A stretch of DNA of 64,000 nt, taken from positions 833,501 to 897,500 of the forward strand of contig NZ_CP162414.1 in NCBI RefSeq assembly GCF_040932005.1. The letters run 5' to 3'. A model generated the notes under the pieces. That model ran no database searches. It was not told the DNA's origin and was given only the letters and a program-made list of their open reading frames with translations. Both the position numbers and the translations under genes were made by a program. Below, one piece after another: positions 35,452 to 44,584 of this stretch (position 1 is the first letter of the stretch; every line of letters begins with the position of its first letter). The DNA is from Aestuariibius sp. HNIBRBA575. GTDB lineage: Bacteria > Pseudomonadota > Alphaproteobacteria > Rhodobacterales > Rhodobacteraceae.

Positions 35452-36534
35452 ATGACAATTGCCGATCCAAATTTTGACGCAGACGCCGCCAAAGAAGCCC
35501 GCCGCGCCCGTCTGTTCACCCGTATCAACAAAGCCGACAAATGGTTTCAGGTGCTGGGCTTGGCTTGGCTGACACCGATGATCAAGGCCGCCGCTGGCGA
35601 CAATCCCAAAGGCCAGTTGAAAGACATCTGGCGTCTGTTGGGCGTGCCGTTGCTGGCGATTACGGTGTTTTTGATGCTGTGGGCCACATTGGCCCCACGG
35701 GTTCAGACATCATTGGGCGCTATTCCGGGACCGGCTGCGGTGTGGACCGAAGCCGTCAACCTGCACCATGACGCGGTCGAAAAGGCCGAAAAAGAAGCGC
35801 AATTTCAGGAACGTGTGGACCAGCGCAACCAACGTTTGATCGATGCGGGACGCGCGGATGAGGTCAAACAGATGACCTTTACCGGGGCGCCGTCCTATTA
35901 CAACCAAATCTGGACCTCGATCCAGACTGTGTTCTTTGGGTTCCTGATCGCATCCGCCATCGCGATCCCAACCGGCATTCTGGCGGGCCTGTCCCCGTCA
36001 GCAAACGCGGCGATCAACCCAATTGTGCAAATCTTTAAACCGGTTTCGCCGCTGGCTTGGTTGCCGATTGTCACCATGGTTGTGTCGGCGGTTTATGCGA
36101 CCAATGACGGGCTTTTTGCCAAATCGTTCCTCGTGTCGGCGATCACCGTGACCCTGTGTTCGCTCTGGCCGACCCTGATCAACACGGCCCTTGGCGTGGC
36201 GTCGATCGACAAAGATCTGGTCAGCGTGTCGCGCGTGTTGAAAATGAACACTTGGACCAAAATCACCAAGCTGGTTTTGCCCTCTGCCCTGCCGTTGATC
36301 TTTACTGGGTTGCGCCTGTCATTGGGTGTGGGCTGGATGGTTTTGATCGCCGCAGAAATGCTGGCGCAGAACCCCGGACTTGGTAAATTTGTCTGGGACG
36401 AATTCCAAAATGGGTCGTCCAGTTCGCTGGCAAAAATCATGGTCGCCGTGTTCACCATCGGGATCATCGGGTTCCTGCTGGACCGTGTGATGTTTGCGCT
36501 GCAATCCCTGTTCACATTTTCAAATAACCGGTGA
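35452..36534 (+). CDS. nrtB: Nitrate ABC transporter permease NrtB
   Basis: 360 residues, after GGAGAAA. Six or so membrane segments include VPLLAITVFLMLWATLAP near residue 65 and a C-terminal core with the EAA-type loop ASIDKDLVSVSRVLKMNTWTKITKLVLPSALP. A hydrophilic, Glu/Arg-rich stretch of about 40 residues (near 105-145) lies between the first segment and the core and is longer than in simple permeases. It works with NrtA and the fused ATPase. Its TGA lies just before the next ATG. Confidence 0.92.
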   Translation: MTIADPNFDADAAKEARRARLFTRINKADKWFQVLGLAWLTPMIKAAAGDNPKGQLKDIWRLLGVPLLAITVFLMLWATLAPRVQTSLGAIPGPAAVWTEAVNLHHDAVEKAEKEAQFQERVDQRNQRLIDAGRADEVKQMTFTGAPSYYNQIWTSIQTVFFGFLIASAIAIPTGILAGLSPSANAAINPIVQIFKPVSPLAWLPIVTMVVSAVYATNDGLFAKSFLVSAITVTLCSLWPTLINTALGVASIDKDLVSVSRVLKMNTWTKITKLVLPSALPLIFTGLRLSLGVGWMVLIAAEMLAQNPGLGKFVWDEFQNGSSSSLAKIMVAVFTIGIIGFLLDRVMFALQSLFTFSNNR

Positions 36535-36539
36535 TCAAT

Positions 36540-38231
36540 ATGGAAAATCTGGTTTTCACAAATGTAAACAAAGGGTTCGGCGAAGGTTTGGACCGCGTCG
36601 AAATCCTCAAAGACATCAACCTAGAGGTCAAAGAAGGCGAATTTCTAGCGATCCTCGGCTTTTCCGGGACCGGTAAATCAACGTTGATGAATTTGGTTGC
36701 CGGGCTGGAAAAACCCGATAGCGGGACGGTCAAATTCAAAGGCAAAGCCATCGACGGGCCGGGGCCCGAACGGGGGCTGGTGTTCCAGTCCTATTCACTG
36801 ATGCCTTGGTTGACGGTGCTTGGAAATGTGATGCTGGCCATCGATGCGGCCCATCCCAAATTGTCCAAATCCGACAAACAGACCAAGGCCGAACATTACA
36901 TCAACATGGTGGGGCTGGGTCATGCCACCCATCGTCGTCCGGCGGAATTGTCGGGGGGGATGCGGCAACGGGTTTCGGTGGCGCGCGCCTTGGCGTTGGA
37001 TCCGGAAATGTTGCTGTTGGACGAACCTTTGTCGGCGCTGGATGCGTTGACCCGTGCCAATCTGGCGGATGAAATTCTGGACATCTGGGAACAGGACAAA
37101 AAGACCTGCATTCTGATCACAAATGACGTCGACGAAGCGATTTTGCTGGCCGACCGGGTGATTGTCTTGAACCCGGATGGCACGCTGGCCGATCCGTTTG
37201 AAATCGACATTCCCCGCCCACGGGATCGTGGGGATATGAACACAGATCCGGACTTTAAAAAACTGCGGGTCACCATCACCAAATACCTGATGGAGGTCGG
37301 GATCGACGCCAAAGTCGAAGGCAGCCGCGAATTGCCGGATGTGACGCCGATCCACGCCGTACCCGCCGCCGTGGCAGATGCGCAAAAGGGCATGATCAAC
37401 GAACGGTTCCTGGACTTTTCCCAATTGCACAAGGTCTATCCAACCCCCAAAGGTCCCCTGACCGTGGTTGAGGATTTTAACCTAAAGGTAAATCGCGGCG
37501 AATTTATTTCGCTGATCGGCCATTCCGGCTGCGGCAAATCCACGGTGCTGACCATGGCCGCTGGGTTGAACGACATTTCCAAAGGCGCAATCAAACTGGA
37601 TGGTCGCCACGTCGAAGGGGCGGACCCGGAACGCGCGGTTGTGTTCCAATCCCCCAACTTGTTCCCATGGTTGACGGCCAAGGAAAACGTCGCGATTGGC
37701 GTGGACAAAGTATACCCCAAAGCGTCCCAAGCCGAACGTCAGGACGTGGTGGAATATTATCTGGAACGGGTCGGTTTGGCCGATGCGATGGACCGGGGCG
37801 CTGCGTCAATGTCCAACGGGATGAAACAGCGGGTCGGCATTGCACGCGCCTTTGCGTTGTCGCCAAAATTGCTGTTGCTGGACGAACCGTTTGGGATGCT
37901 CGACAGCCTGACGCGCTGGGAATTGCAAGAGGTGCTGATGGAGGTGTGGTCGCGCACCAAAGTGACCGCAATCTGCGTCACACATGATGTGGACGAAGCG
38001 ATTTTGCTGGCGGACCGCGTGGTGATGATGACCAACGGACCACAGGCGACCATCGGTAAAATCACCGATGTGAAACTGCCCCGCCCCCGTAGTCGTAAGG
38101 CGCTGTTGGAACATCCGGATTACTACACATATCGCCAAGAGGTGCTTGATTTCCTTGAGGAATATGAACACGGCACCACCCCGAAAACACAGCCAAAGCC
38201 CAAACCCACCAAAGCAATCGCGGCGGAGTAA
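36540..38231 (+). CDS. Fused nitrate ABC transporter ATPase (two NrtC/NrtD-type domains)
   Basis: 563 residues from the ATG at 36540; a GTG at 36531 overlapping the nrtB stop is an alternative. Two ABC ATPase domains stand in tandem. Domain 1 has Walker A GFSGTGKST at 40-48, signature LSGGMRQR and Walker B MLLLDEPLSALD. Domain 2 has Walker A GHSGCGKST and Walker B LLLLDEPFGMLD, but its signature is MSNGMKQR, a departure from LSGGQ. No NrtA-like regulatory domain is attached, unlike cyanobacterial NrtC. The C-terminus is a Pro/Lys tail. Confidence 0.92.
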   Translation: MENLVFTNVNKGFGEGLDRVEILKDINLEVKEGEFLAILGFSGTGKSTLMNLVAGLEKPDSGTVKFKGKAIDGPGPERGLVFQSYSLMPWLTVLGNVMLAIDAAHPKLSKSDKQTKAEHYINMVGLGHATHRRPAELSGGMRQRVSVARALALDPEMLLLDEPLSALDALTRANLADEILDIWEQDKKTCILITNDVDEAILLADRVIVLNPDGTLADPFEIDIPRPRDRGDMNTDPDFKKLRVTITKYLMEVGIDAKVEGSRELPDVTPIHAVPAAVADAQKGMINERFLDFSQLHKVYPTPKGPLTVVEDFNLKVNRGEFISLIGHSGCGKSTVLTMAAGLNDISKGAIKLDGRHVEGADPERAVVFQSPNLFPWLTAKENVAIGVDKVYPKASQAERQDVVEYYLERVGLADAMDRGAASMSNGMKQRVGIARAFALSPKLLLLDEPFGMLDSLTRWELQEVLMEVWSRTKVTAICVTHDVDEAILLADRVVMMTNGPQATIGKITDVKLPRPRSRKALLEHPDYYTYRQEVLDFLEEYEHGTTPKTQPKPKPTKAIAAE

Positions 38232-38234
38232 ACC

Positions 38235-40670
38235 ATGAAAAAGAAGCTTGTTATTATCGGCGCAGGCATGGCATCGGGCCGTGCGCTCGAACATTTGCTG
38301 GAGGCCGATCCAGACGCCTATGAGGTGACGCTGTTTAACGCCGAACCGCGTGGCAATTATAACCGCATCATGTTGTCGCCGGTTCTGTCGGGCGAAAAAA
38401 CCTATGCAGAAATCGTCACCCATGACGCCGATTGGTACGAAGCGCGCGGCGTGACCTGCCGATTTGGCGAACATGTCACGGCCATTGATCGCGACCGCAA
38501 AATAGTGATCGGTCAAAACGGCGAAGTGGCCTATGACATGCTGCTGATCGCCACCGGGTCAGCGCCGTTTATCATCCCCGTTCAGGGCAAGGATTTGCCG
38601 GGGGTGATTTCCTATCGCGATCTGGACGATACCAACGCCATGATCGATGCGGCCGCCAAACCGGGCGCCAAGGCTGTGGTCATCGGCGGCGGTCTGCTGG
38701 GCCTAGAGGCAGCGGCAGGTCTGAAACTGCGCGGCATGGATGTGACAGTGTTGCATCTGATGGGTCACCTGATGGAACGTCAACTGGACGAAGCCGCAGG
38801 GTATCTGTTGCGCCGCAGCCTAGAAGACAAAGGCATCCGCATCATGTGCAAGGCGTCCACAGCGGCGATCCTGGGCGAAGACCGGGTCGAAGGCGTGATG
38901 CTGGAAGATAACGAAGGTCTGGAGGCTGATCTGGTGGTGATGGCCGTTGGCATCCGCCCCGAAACGCGGCTGGCCACCGATGCCCGGATCGAAGTGGAAC
39001 GTGGCATCACCGTGGATGATGCGATGCGCACCTCTGATCCGTCCATTCTGGCGATGGGCGAATGTGTGGAACATCGCGGGCAGCTGTTTGGGCTGGTCGC
39101 GCCGATCTATGACCAAGCCCGCGTGGTCGCCCAGACCCTGCTGAACGAAGAGGCGGTTTTTGAACCCAAAGAGGTCGCCACCAAGCTGAAAGTCACAGGC
39201 TGTGATCTGTTTAGTGCGGGGGATTTTGCCGAAGGTGAGGGGCGCGAAGACATCGTTTTCCGTGACCCGGCGCGGGGCGTTTATAAACGTCTGGTGTTGG
39301 AACAAAACCGTCTGATTGGGGCGGTGATGTATGGCGATACGGCAGACGGCAACTGGTTCTTTGGTCTGATCAAAGACAAAACCGACGTGTCCGAAATGCG
39401 CGATACATTGATTTTTGGCCCATCGTTCCAAGGGGGTGCCCAAGTGGACCCTTTGGTGGCCGTTGCAGCCTTACCGCTTGATGCGGAAATCTGTGGCTGT
39501 AACGGCATTTGCAAAGGCACAATCACCGACGCGATCAACGATGGCGCAACCGATCTGGGCGCGATCCGGGCCACGACCAAAGCATCCGCATCCTGTGGCA
39601 CCTGTACCTCCTTGGTGGAACAGGTTTTGGCCTCCACGCTGGGGGACGACTTTGTTGTTCCGGCGGCTGCATCGATCTGTGGCTGCACCGATCTGGGCCA
39701 TGATGATGTGCGCCGGTTGATCAAATCTCAGGAACTCAAATCCCAAGACGCGGTTTGGCAGGAACTGGGTTGGAAAACCCGCAACGGGTGTCACGTGTGC
39801 CGCCCGGCGATCAATTACTACCTGCTGTCGGATTGGCCCGTGGATTACATCGACGATCCGCAGTCGCGATTTGTCAATGAACGCAACCACGCCAACATTC
39901 AAAAGGACGGGACCTATTCCGTTGTGCCGCGCATGTGGGGGGGGATCACCACCCCATCTGAGCTGCGCGCCATTGCGGATGCCGCCGACAAATACAACGT
40001 GCCAACGGTCAAGGTGACCGGTGGTCAACGGATCGATTTGCTGGGGGTCAAAAAACAGGACCTGCCGGCGATCTGGTATGACCTCAATCAGGCGGGCATG
40101 GTGTCAGGACACGCCTATTCCAAGGGCCTGCGCACAGTGAAAACCTGTGTCGGAACAGACCATTGCCGGGTTGCGACCCAAGACAGCACCGGGTTGGGGA
40201 TCAAGCTGGAAAAGGAATTATGGGGGTCTTGGACTCCGCATAAATTGAAACTGGGTGTATCGGGGTGCCCACGCAATTGCGCCGAAGCCACCTGCAAAGA
40301 TATCGGCGTGATCTGCGTGGATTCGGGCTATGAAATTTCGGTCGCAGGCGCGGCCGGGATGGAGGTTAAAGAAACCGAAGCCCTGATCAAAGTCACCACC
40401 GAAGAAGAGGTGATCGAGGTCATCAACGCCTTTACCCAGCTTTATCGTGAAAACGCCCGCTATCTGGACCGCGTGTTCAAATGGGTGGGCCGTGTTGGGC
40501 TGGATTGGTGCAAGGAACAGATCAACGATCTGGACAGTCGCGCCGCATTGGCCGCCCGGTTTGATCTGTCCCAATCGGTTTATCGCGCCGATCCTTGGGC
40601 CGATCACATTGACAATAACGCCGCCGCCTATCGCCCGATGGCGGACCTGACATTGGAGGCCGCAGAATGA
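38235..40670 (+). CDS. nirB: NAD(P)H-dependent nitrite reductase large subunit
   Basis: 811 residues. The FAD site is VIIGAGMASGRALEHLLEAD near residue 5, and the NAD(P)H site is AVVIGGGLLGLEAAAGLKL near 150. BFD-like [2Fe-2S] cysteines occur in CGCNGICKG and CGTCTSLV (about 415-460), with a second CGCTD...CHVC set. The sirohaem/[4Fe-4S] site is TCVGTDHCR and GVSGCPRNCAEATCKD near 635-690. It reduces nitrite to ammonium in the cytoplasm. It overlaps nirD by ATGA. Confidence 0.95.
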   Translation: MKKKLVIIGAGMASGRALEHLLEADPDAYEVTLFNAEPRGNYNRIMLSPVLSGEKTYAEIVTHDADWYEARGVTCRFGEHVTAIDRDRKIVIGQNGEVAYDMLLIATGSAPFIIPVQGKDLPGVISYRDLDDTNAMIDAAAKPGAKAVVIGGGLLGLEAAAGLKLRGMDVTVLHLMGHLMERQLDEAAGYLLRRSLEDKGIRIMCKASTAAILGEDRVEGVMLEDNEGLEADLVVMAVGIRPETRLATDARIEVERGITVDDAMRTSDPSILAMGECVEHRGQLFGLVAPIYDQARVVAQTLLNEEAVFEPKEVATKLKVTGCDLFSAGDFAEGEGREDIVFRDPARGVYKRLVLEQNRLIGAVMYGDTADGNWFFGLIKDKTDVSEMRDTLIFGPSFQGGAQVDPLVAVAALPLDAEICGCNGICKGTITDAINDGATDLGAIRATTKASASCGTCTSLVEQVLASTLGDDFVVPAAASICGCTDLGHDDVRRLIKSQELKSQDAVWQELGWKTRNGCHVCRPAINYYLLSDWPVDYIDDPQSRFVNERNHANIQKDGTYSVVPRMWGGITTPSELRAIADAADKYNVPTVKVTGGQRIDLLGVKKQDLPAIWYDLNQAGMVSGHAYSKGLRTVKTCVGTDHCRVATQDSTGLGIKLEKELWGSWTPHKLKLGVSGCPRNCAEATCKDIGVICVDSGYEISVAGAAGMEVKETEALIKVTTEEEVIEVINAFTQLYRENARYLDRVFKWVGRVGLDWCKEQINDLDSRAALAARFDLSQSVYRADPWADHIDNNAAAYRPMADLTLEAAE

Positions 40671-40999
40671 GCTGGATCGACATTGGCGCCATCACCGACA
40701 TCCCTTTGCGCGGGGCGCGCGTGATCAAATCACCCGTGGGCTGCGTGGCAGTGTTTCGCACTGCCGAAAACGAAGCCTTTGCCACATCGGATACATGCCC
40801 GCACAAACAAGGCCCCCTGTCAGAAGGTATCGTGCATGGCAAATCTGTGACGTGCCCGCTGCACAATTGGGTGTTTTCGCTGGAAACCGGGCAGGCGCAG
40901 GGCGCAGATCAGGGCCAAATCGCCACCTATCCGATCCGCATCGAAGAGGGCCGTTTGTTGATCGACGGCGCAACTTTGGGCAAACGGAGCGCCGCATGA
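40667..40999 (+). CDS. nirD: Nitrite reductase small subunit
   Basis: 110 residues with a Rieske-type [2Fe-2S] site: C44 and H46 (TCPHKQGPLS), C63 and H66 (CPLHNWVFSL). Some NirD proteins have lost these ligands; this one keeps all four. It partners NirB. It overlaps both nirB and nasA by ATGA, so the three enzymes are coupled in translation. Confidence 0.94.
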   Translation: MSWIDIGAITDIPLRGARVIKSPVGCVAVFRTAENEAFATSDTCPHKQGPLSEGIVHGKSVTCPLHNWVFSLETGQAQGADQGQIATYPIRIEEGRLLIDGATLGKRSAA

Positions 41000-43608
41000 G
41001 CATCTGCACAACCTGTCCCTATTGTGGCGTGGGCTGCGGTGTGATCGCCAGCCCGGACGGGCAGGGCGGCGTGCAAATCCAAGGCGACCCAAACCATCCG
41101 GCCAATTTTGGTCGCCTGTGTTCCAAAGGGTCCGCATTGGGGGAAACGGTGGACCTGACGGGCCGTTTGCTACACCCGATGGTGGGCGGGCAACAGGCCA
41201 GCTGGGATACTGCTCTGGATCTGGTGGCACAGAAATTCAAGGCCGCCATTGGCACCTATGGCCCCGACAGTGTTGGGTTTTATGTGTCCGGTCAATTGCT
41301 GACCGAAGACTACTATGTGGCCAATAAACTGATGAAAGGTTTCATCGGATCGGCCAATATCGACACCAATTCACGGCTTTGCATGTCGTCGTCGGTGGCG
41401 GGGCATAAACGGGCCTTTGGGACCGATACGGTGCCAGGCACCTACGCCGATATCGAACAGGCCGATCTGGTGGTTTTGGTTGGATCAAATCTGGCGTGGT
41501 GCCATCCGGTCCTGTTCCAGCGATTGGTCGCCGCCCGCAAGGATCACGGCACCAAAGTGGTGGTGATCGACCCGCGCCGCACAGCGAGTTGCGACATCGC
41601 AGACCTGCATCTACCGCTAAAAACCGGCAGCGACGTGGCGCTGTTTAATGGTCTGTTGTCGGCCATTGCACAGGCCGATGCCGTTGACCGCACATATTTA
41701 CAACATGTGAACGGGTTTGATGCAGCGTTGGACATTGCTCAACAGGTTGATCTGACCAAAACCGGCCTTGACCCTCAGAAATTACAGGATTTCTATGACC
41801 TTTGGGTTGCACATAAAAACGTGGTCACGATCTATTCCCAAGGCGTCAACCAAAGCGCAAATGGCACCGACAAAGTCAACGCGATCCTGAACTGCCATCT
41901 GGCCACCGGGCGCATCGGACGCCCCGGCATGGGGCCATTTTCCGTCACAGGTCAGCCCAACGCGATGGGCGGTCGCGAAGTGGGTGGGCTTGCCAATATG
42001 CTGGCCTGTCATCTGGATATTGAAAATCCGGATCACCGCGCCTGTGTGGCGGATTTTTGGGATGTGCCCAATGTTGCGGATAAACCGGGACGAAAGGCCG
42101 TTGATCTGTTCAAAGCCGCTGGCAATGGTCAGATCAAGGCGCTGTGGATCATCCACACCAACCCGGCCGTGTCCATGCCCGACGCGGCGGCTGTGCGCGC
42201 CGCGATCAAATCCTGCGACTTTGTGGTGGTCAGTGATCTGACCGATCAAACCGACACGGCACAACTGGCCGATGTGGTTTTGCCCGCCGCCGGGTGGGGC
42301 GAAAAGGACGGGACCGTCACCAATTCGGATCGCACAATCAGCCGCCAACGGGCGTTTTTGCCCATTCCCGGTCAGGCCCGCGCCGATTGGGCGCAACTGG
42401 CCGAAGTGGGGCGTCGCATGGGTTGGCAACACGCGTTTGATTACCAAACACCTGCGCAGATTTTTCGCGAATATGCAGCCCTGTCGGGGCGCGCAGGCGC
42501 ATTGGGAAAAGACTTTGATATATCGGGGTTTAGCGATCTGAAAGATACGGATTATGCGACGTTGCCCCCCACGCGCTGGCCGGTGACTGCATCCCGCCGT
42601 GGCGGGCGTTTCTTTGCGGATGGGGTGTTTTATACCCCCAATCACAAGGCGCAAATGCTGGCGGTTAAACAGGCCGATCTACCGTCCAAACGCAGTGCCA
42701 AATACCCCTATCGTCTGAATACCGGGCGGATCCGCGATCAATGGCACACGATGACCCGCAGCGCCAAATCACCGCGTTTGTCGGCGCATTTGGCTGAACC
42801 GTTTTTGGAACTTCACCCAAAGGATGCCACCGATCTGGGCCTGTCGCCTTCGGATATTGTGCGTCTGAATAGCCCCACTGGCACAGCCCTGTTGCGGGTG
42901 CTGATTTCTGACGCGGTAAGTCCGGGCAATCCGTTTGCGCCGATCCACTGGACCGGGGAAACCGCCCCAAGCGGGCGTATTGATGACCTTGTGACGGCTA
43001 ATGTGGACCCGTTTAGCGGCCAGCCCGACAGCAAAGCATCTGTGGTTTCGGTCGAAAAATTTCACGCCAATTGGTACGGCTATGCGATCACAACCCAGAC
43101 GCCAAATCCCAACACCGCCTATTGGGCCAAGGCCCGTGTGGCGGGGGGATGGCGTCTGGAATTGGCCGCGGATGACGTGCCGGACAATTGGGAAACCTAT
43201 GCGCGCAGTTTGTTGGGCTTGTCCGACGGCGACGTGATTTCTGTGCTCGACAAAGCGCGCGGTCATGCGCGAATTGCGATTTTGCGGGATGGGATCGTCG
43301 TTGGGGCCTTGTTTGCGGGGCCGGACCCGATTGCGGTGTCTCGCGATTATCTGGCCGGGCAGCTGGGGCAAAACAGCCCGCGCATTCTGGCCGGACGCCC
43401 CGGCGCGGACATGCCGGATCCGGGCCCGACGCTTTGCTCTTGTTTTGGGGTTGGTGTGAACACTATCCTGACGGCAATTGAAACGCAGGGGCTGATCAAT
43501 GTCGATGCCATTGGCGTGGCATTGCAGGCGGGCACAAATTGCGGGTCGTGCAAACCCGAATTGACCGCATTATTGGGCCGGGCACAGGTGAAAGTCGCCG
43601 CAGAATGA
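40996..43608 (+). CDS. nasA: Assimilatory nitrate reductase catalytic subunit
   Basis: 870 residues from the ATG at 40996, which overlaps the nirD stop. The [4Fe-4S] ligands are C7, C10, C14 and C42 (CPYCGVGCG and GRLCSKG). Mo-bis-MGD domains follow, with NSRLCMSSSVAGHKRAFG, IHTNPAVSMPD and the C-terminal dinucleotide-binding domain. The last 70 residues are a BFD-like [2Fe-2S] domain (LCSCFGVGV and GTNCGSCKPEL), seen in single-subunit NasA enzymes that take electrons from a flavoprotein. No signal peptide, so it is cytoplasmic. Confidence 0.95.
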   Translation: MSICTTCPYCGVGCGVIASPDGQGGVQIQGDPNHPANFGRLCSKGSALGETVDLTGRLLHPMVGGQQASWDTALDLVAQKFKAAIGTYGPDSVGFYVSGQLLTEDYYVANKLMKGFIGSANIDTNSRLCMSSSVAGHKRAFGTDTVPGTYADIEQADLVVLVGSNLAWCHPVLFQRLVAARKDHGTKVVVIDPRRTASCDIADLHLPLKTGSDVALFNGLLSAIAQADAVDRTYLQHVNGFDAALDIAQQVDLTKTGLDPQKLQDFYDLWVAHKNVVTIYSQGVNQSANGTDKVNAILNCHLATGRIGRPGMGPFSVTGQPNAMGGREVGGLANMLACHLDIENPDHRACVADFWDVPNVADKPGRKAVDLFKAAGNGQIKALWIIHTNPAVSMPDAAAVRAAIKSCDFVVVSDLTDQTDTAQLADVVLPAAGWGEKDGTVTNSDRTISRQRAFLPIPGQARADWAQLAEVGRRMGWQHAFDYQTPAQIFREYAALSGRAGALGKDFDISGFSDLKDTDYATLPPTRWPVTASRRGGRFFADGVFYTPNHKAQMLAVKQADLPSKRSAKYPYRLNTGRIRDQWHTMTRSAKSPRLSAHLAEPFLELHPKDATDLGLSPSDIVRLNSPTGTALLRVLISDAVSPGNPFAPIHWTGETAPSGRIDDLVTANVDPFSGQPDSKASVVSVEKFHANWYGYAITTQTPNPNTAYWAKARVAGGWRLELAADDVPDNWETYARSLLGLSDGDVISVLDKARGHARIAILRDGIVVGALFAGPDPIAVSRDYLAGQLGQNSPRILAGRPGADMPDPGPTLCSCFGVGVNTILTAIETQGLINVDAIGVALQAGTNCGSCKPELTALLGRAQVKVAAE

Positions 43609-43621
43609 AACTGAACCCTTT

Positions 43622-44584
43622 ATGAATGCCAAAACCGGGCTGGCGCCCTATGTGCGGATTTTGGGGCGTGGACCGGGTCGGTCGCGATCCTTAACGCTAG
43701 AAGAAGCCCAAGAGGCGATGACCCTGATCCTAAACGGGGACGCGGCCCCGGAATCCATTGGGGCGTTGCTGATGCTCTTGCGCATGAAGGGTGAACAGCC
43801 CGAAGAATTGGCCGGGTTCGCCCGCGCCGCGCGGGCCACGTTGCCGCCGATCCCGATACAACCCGCGCTGGATTGGCCGACCTATGCGGCGGGGCGCACG
43901 CGGGGGCTGCCTTGGTTTTTGCTGTCGGCCAAATTGGTGGCACGGGCGGGGTACCCTGTGCTGTTACATGGCTGGAATTCGCATCAGAACCCAGCCGCAT
44001 CCGTGCGCAATGCCCTGTCAGTAATTGGCGTGGTCAAAGCCGCATCTGTGGCCGAGGCGGGCGAAAATCTGCGCCTGAGTAATATCGCGTATTTGCCGTT
44101 GGAAACCCTGTCGCCAGCGCTGTTTGATCTGTTGCGATTGCGCGATGTTTTGGGGCTGCGGTCCTGTGTGAACACGTTATTGCGCGTGTTGAACCCGTTT
44201 GCCGCGGATGCCGCAGTGCAAGGCGTGTTTCACCCGCCCTATCGGGGGCTGCAACAGGATGTTGGGCGCATTTTAGGGCAGAAAAACCTGACCGTCCTAA
44301 AGGGCGGCGGCGGCGAATTTGAACGTCATCCCAGCAAAGAAATCGCGCTATTTGGTCTGCGCGACGGGGTGGCGTTTGATACATCGGCCCCAGCGCAGAT
44401 CGATCAGGTGCAACGCCTGGCCGAAGCGCCCTCTGACCCATCCGCCTTGGCGGCACTTTGGGGGGGCACTCTGCAGGATGACTTTGCCGAAGCGATCGTT
44501 TTAGGCACGGCCACGTCGGCGCTGAAAACGCTGGGCGTTGCGGATGCACGGGCGCGCATTCAGGCATTGTGGGACGCCAGATGA
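43622..44584 (+). CDS. TrpD2-like glycosyl/phosphoribosyltransferase family protein
   Basis: 320 residues related to anthranilate phosphoribosyltransferase and the YbiB/TrpD2 group. The N-terminal helical part has LTLEEAQEAMTLILNGDAAPESIGALLMLLRMKGE. The catalytic part has VLLHGWNSHQNPAAS where TrpD has GTGGD, so it should not be a true TrpD. NPFAADAAVQGVFHPPY and VLKGGGGEFERHP are later landmarks. TrpD2 proteins bind nucleic acid in E. coli; the role in nitrate assimilation is unknown. It ends in an ATGA overlap with the siroheme gene. Confidence 0.82.
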   Translation: MNAKTGLAPYVRILGRGPGRSRSLTLEEAQEAMTLILNGDAAPESIGALLMLLRMKGEQPEELAGFARAARATLPPIPIQPALDWPTYAAGRTRGLPWFLLSAKLVARAGYPVLLHGWNSHQNPAASVRNALSVIGVVKAASVAEAGENLRLSNIAYLPLETLSPALFDLLRLRDVLGLRSCVNTLLRVLNPFAADAAVQGVFHPPYRGLQQDVGRILGQKNLTVLKGGGGEFERHPSKEIALFGLRDGVAFDTSAPAQIDQVQRLAEAPSDPSALAALWGGTLQDDFAEAIVLGTATSALKTLGVADARARIQALWDAR

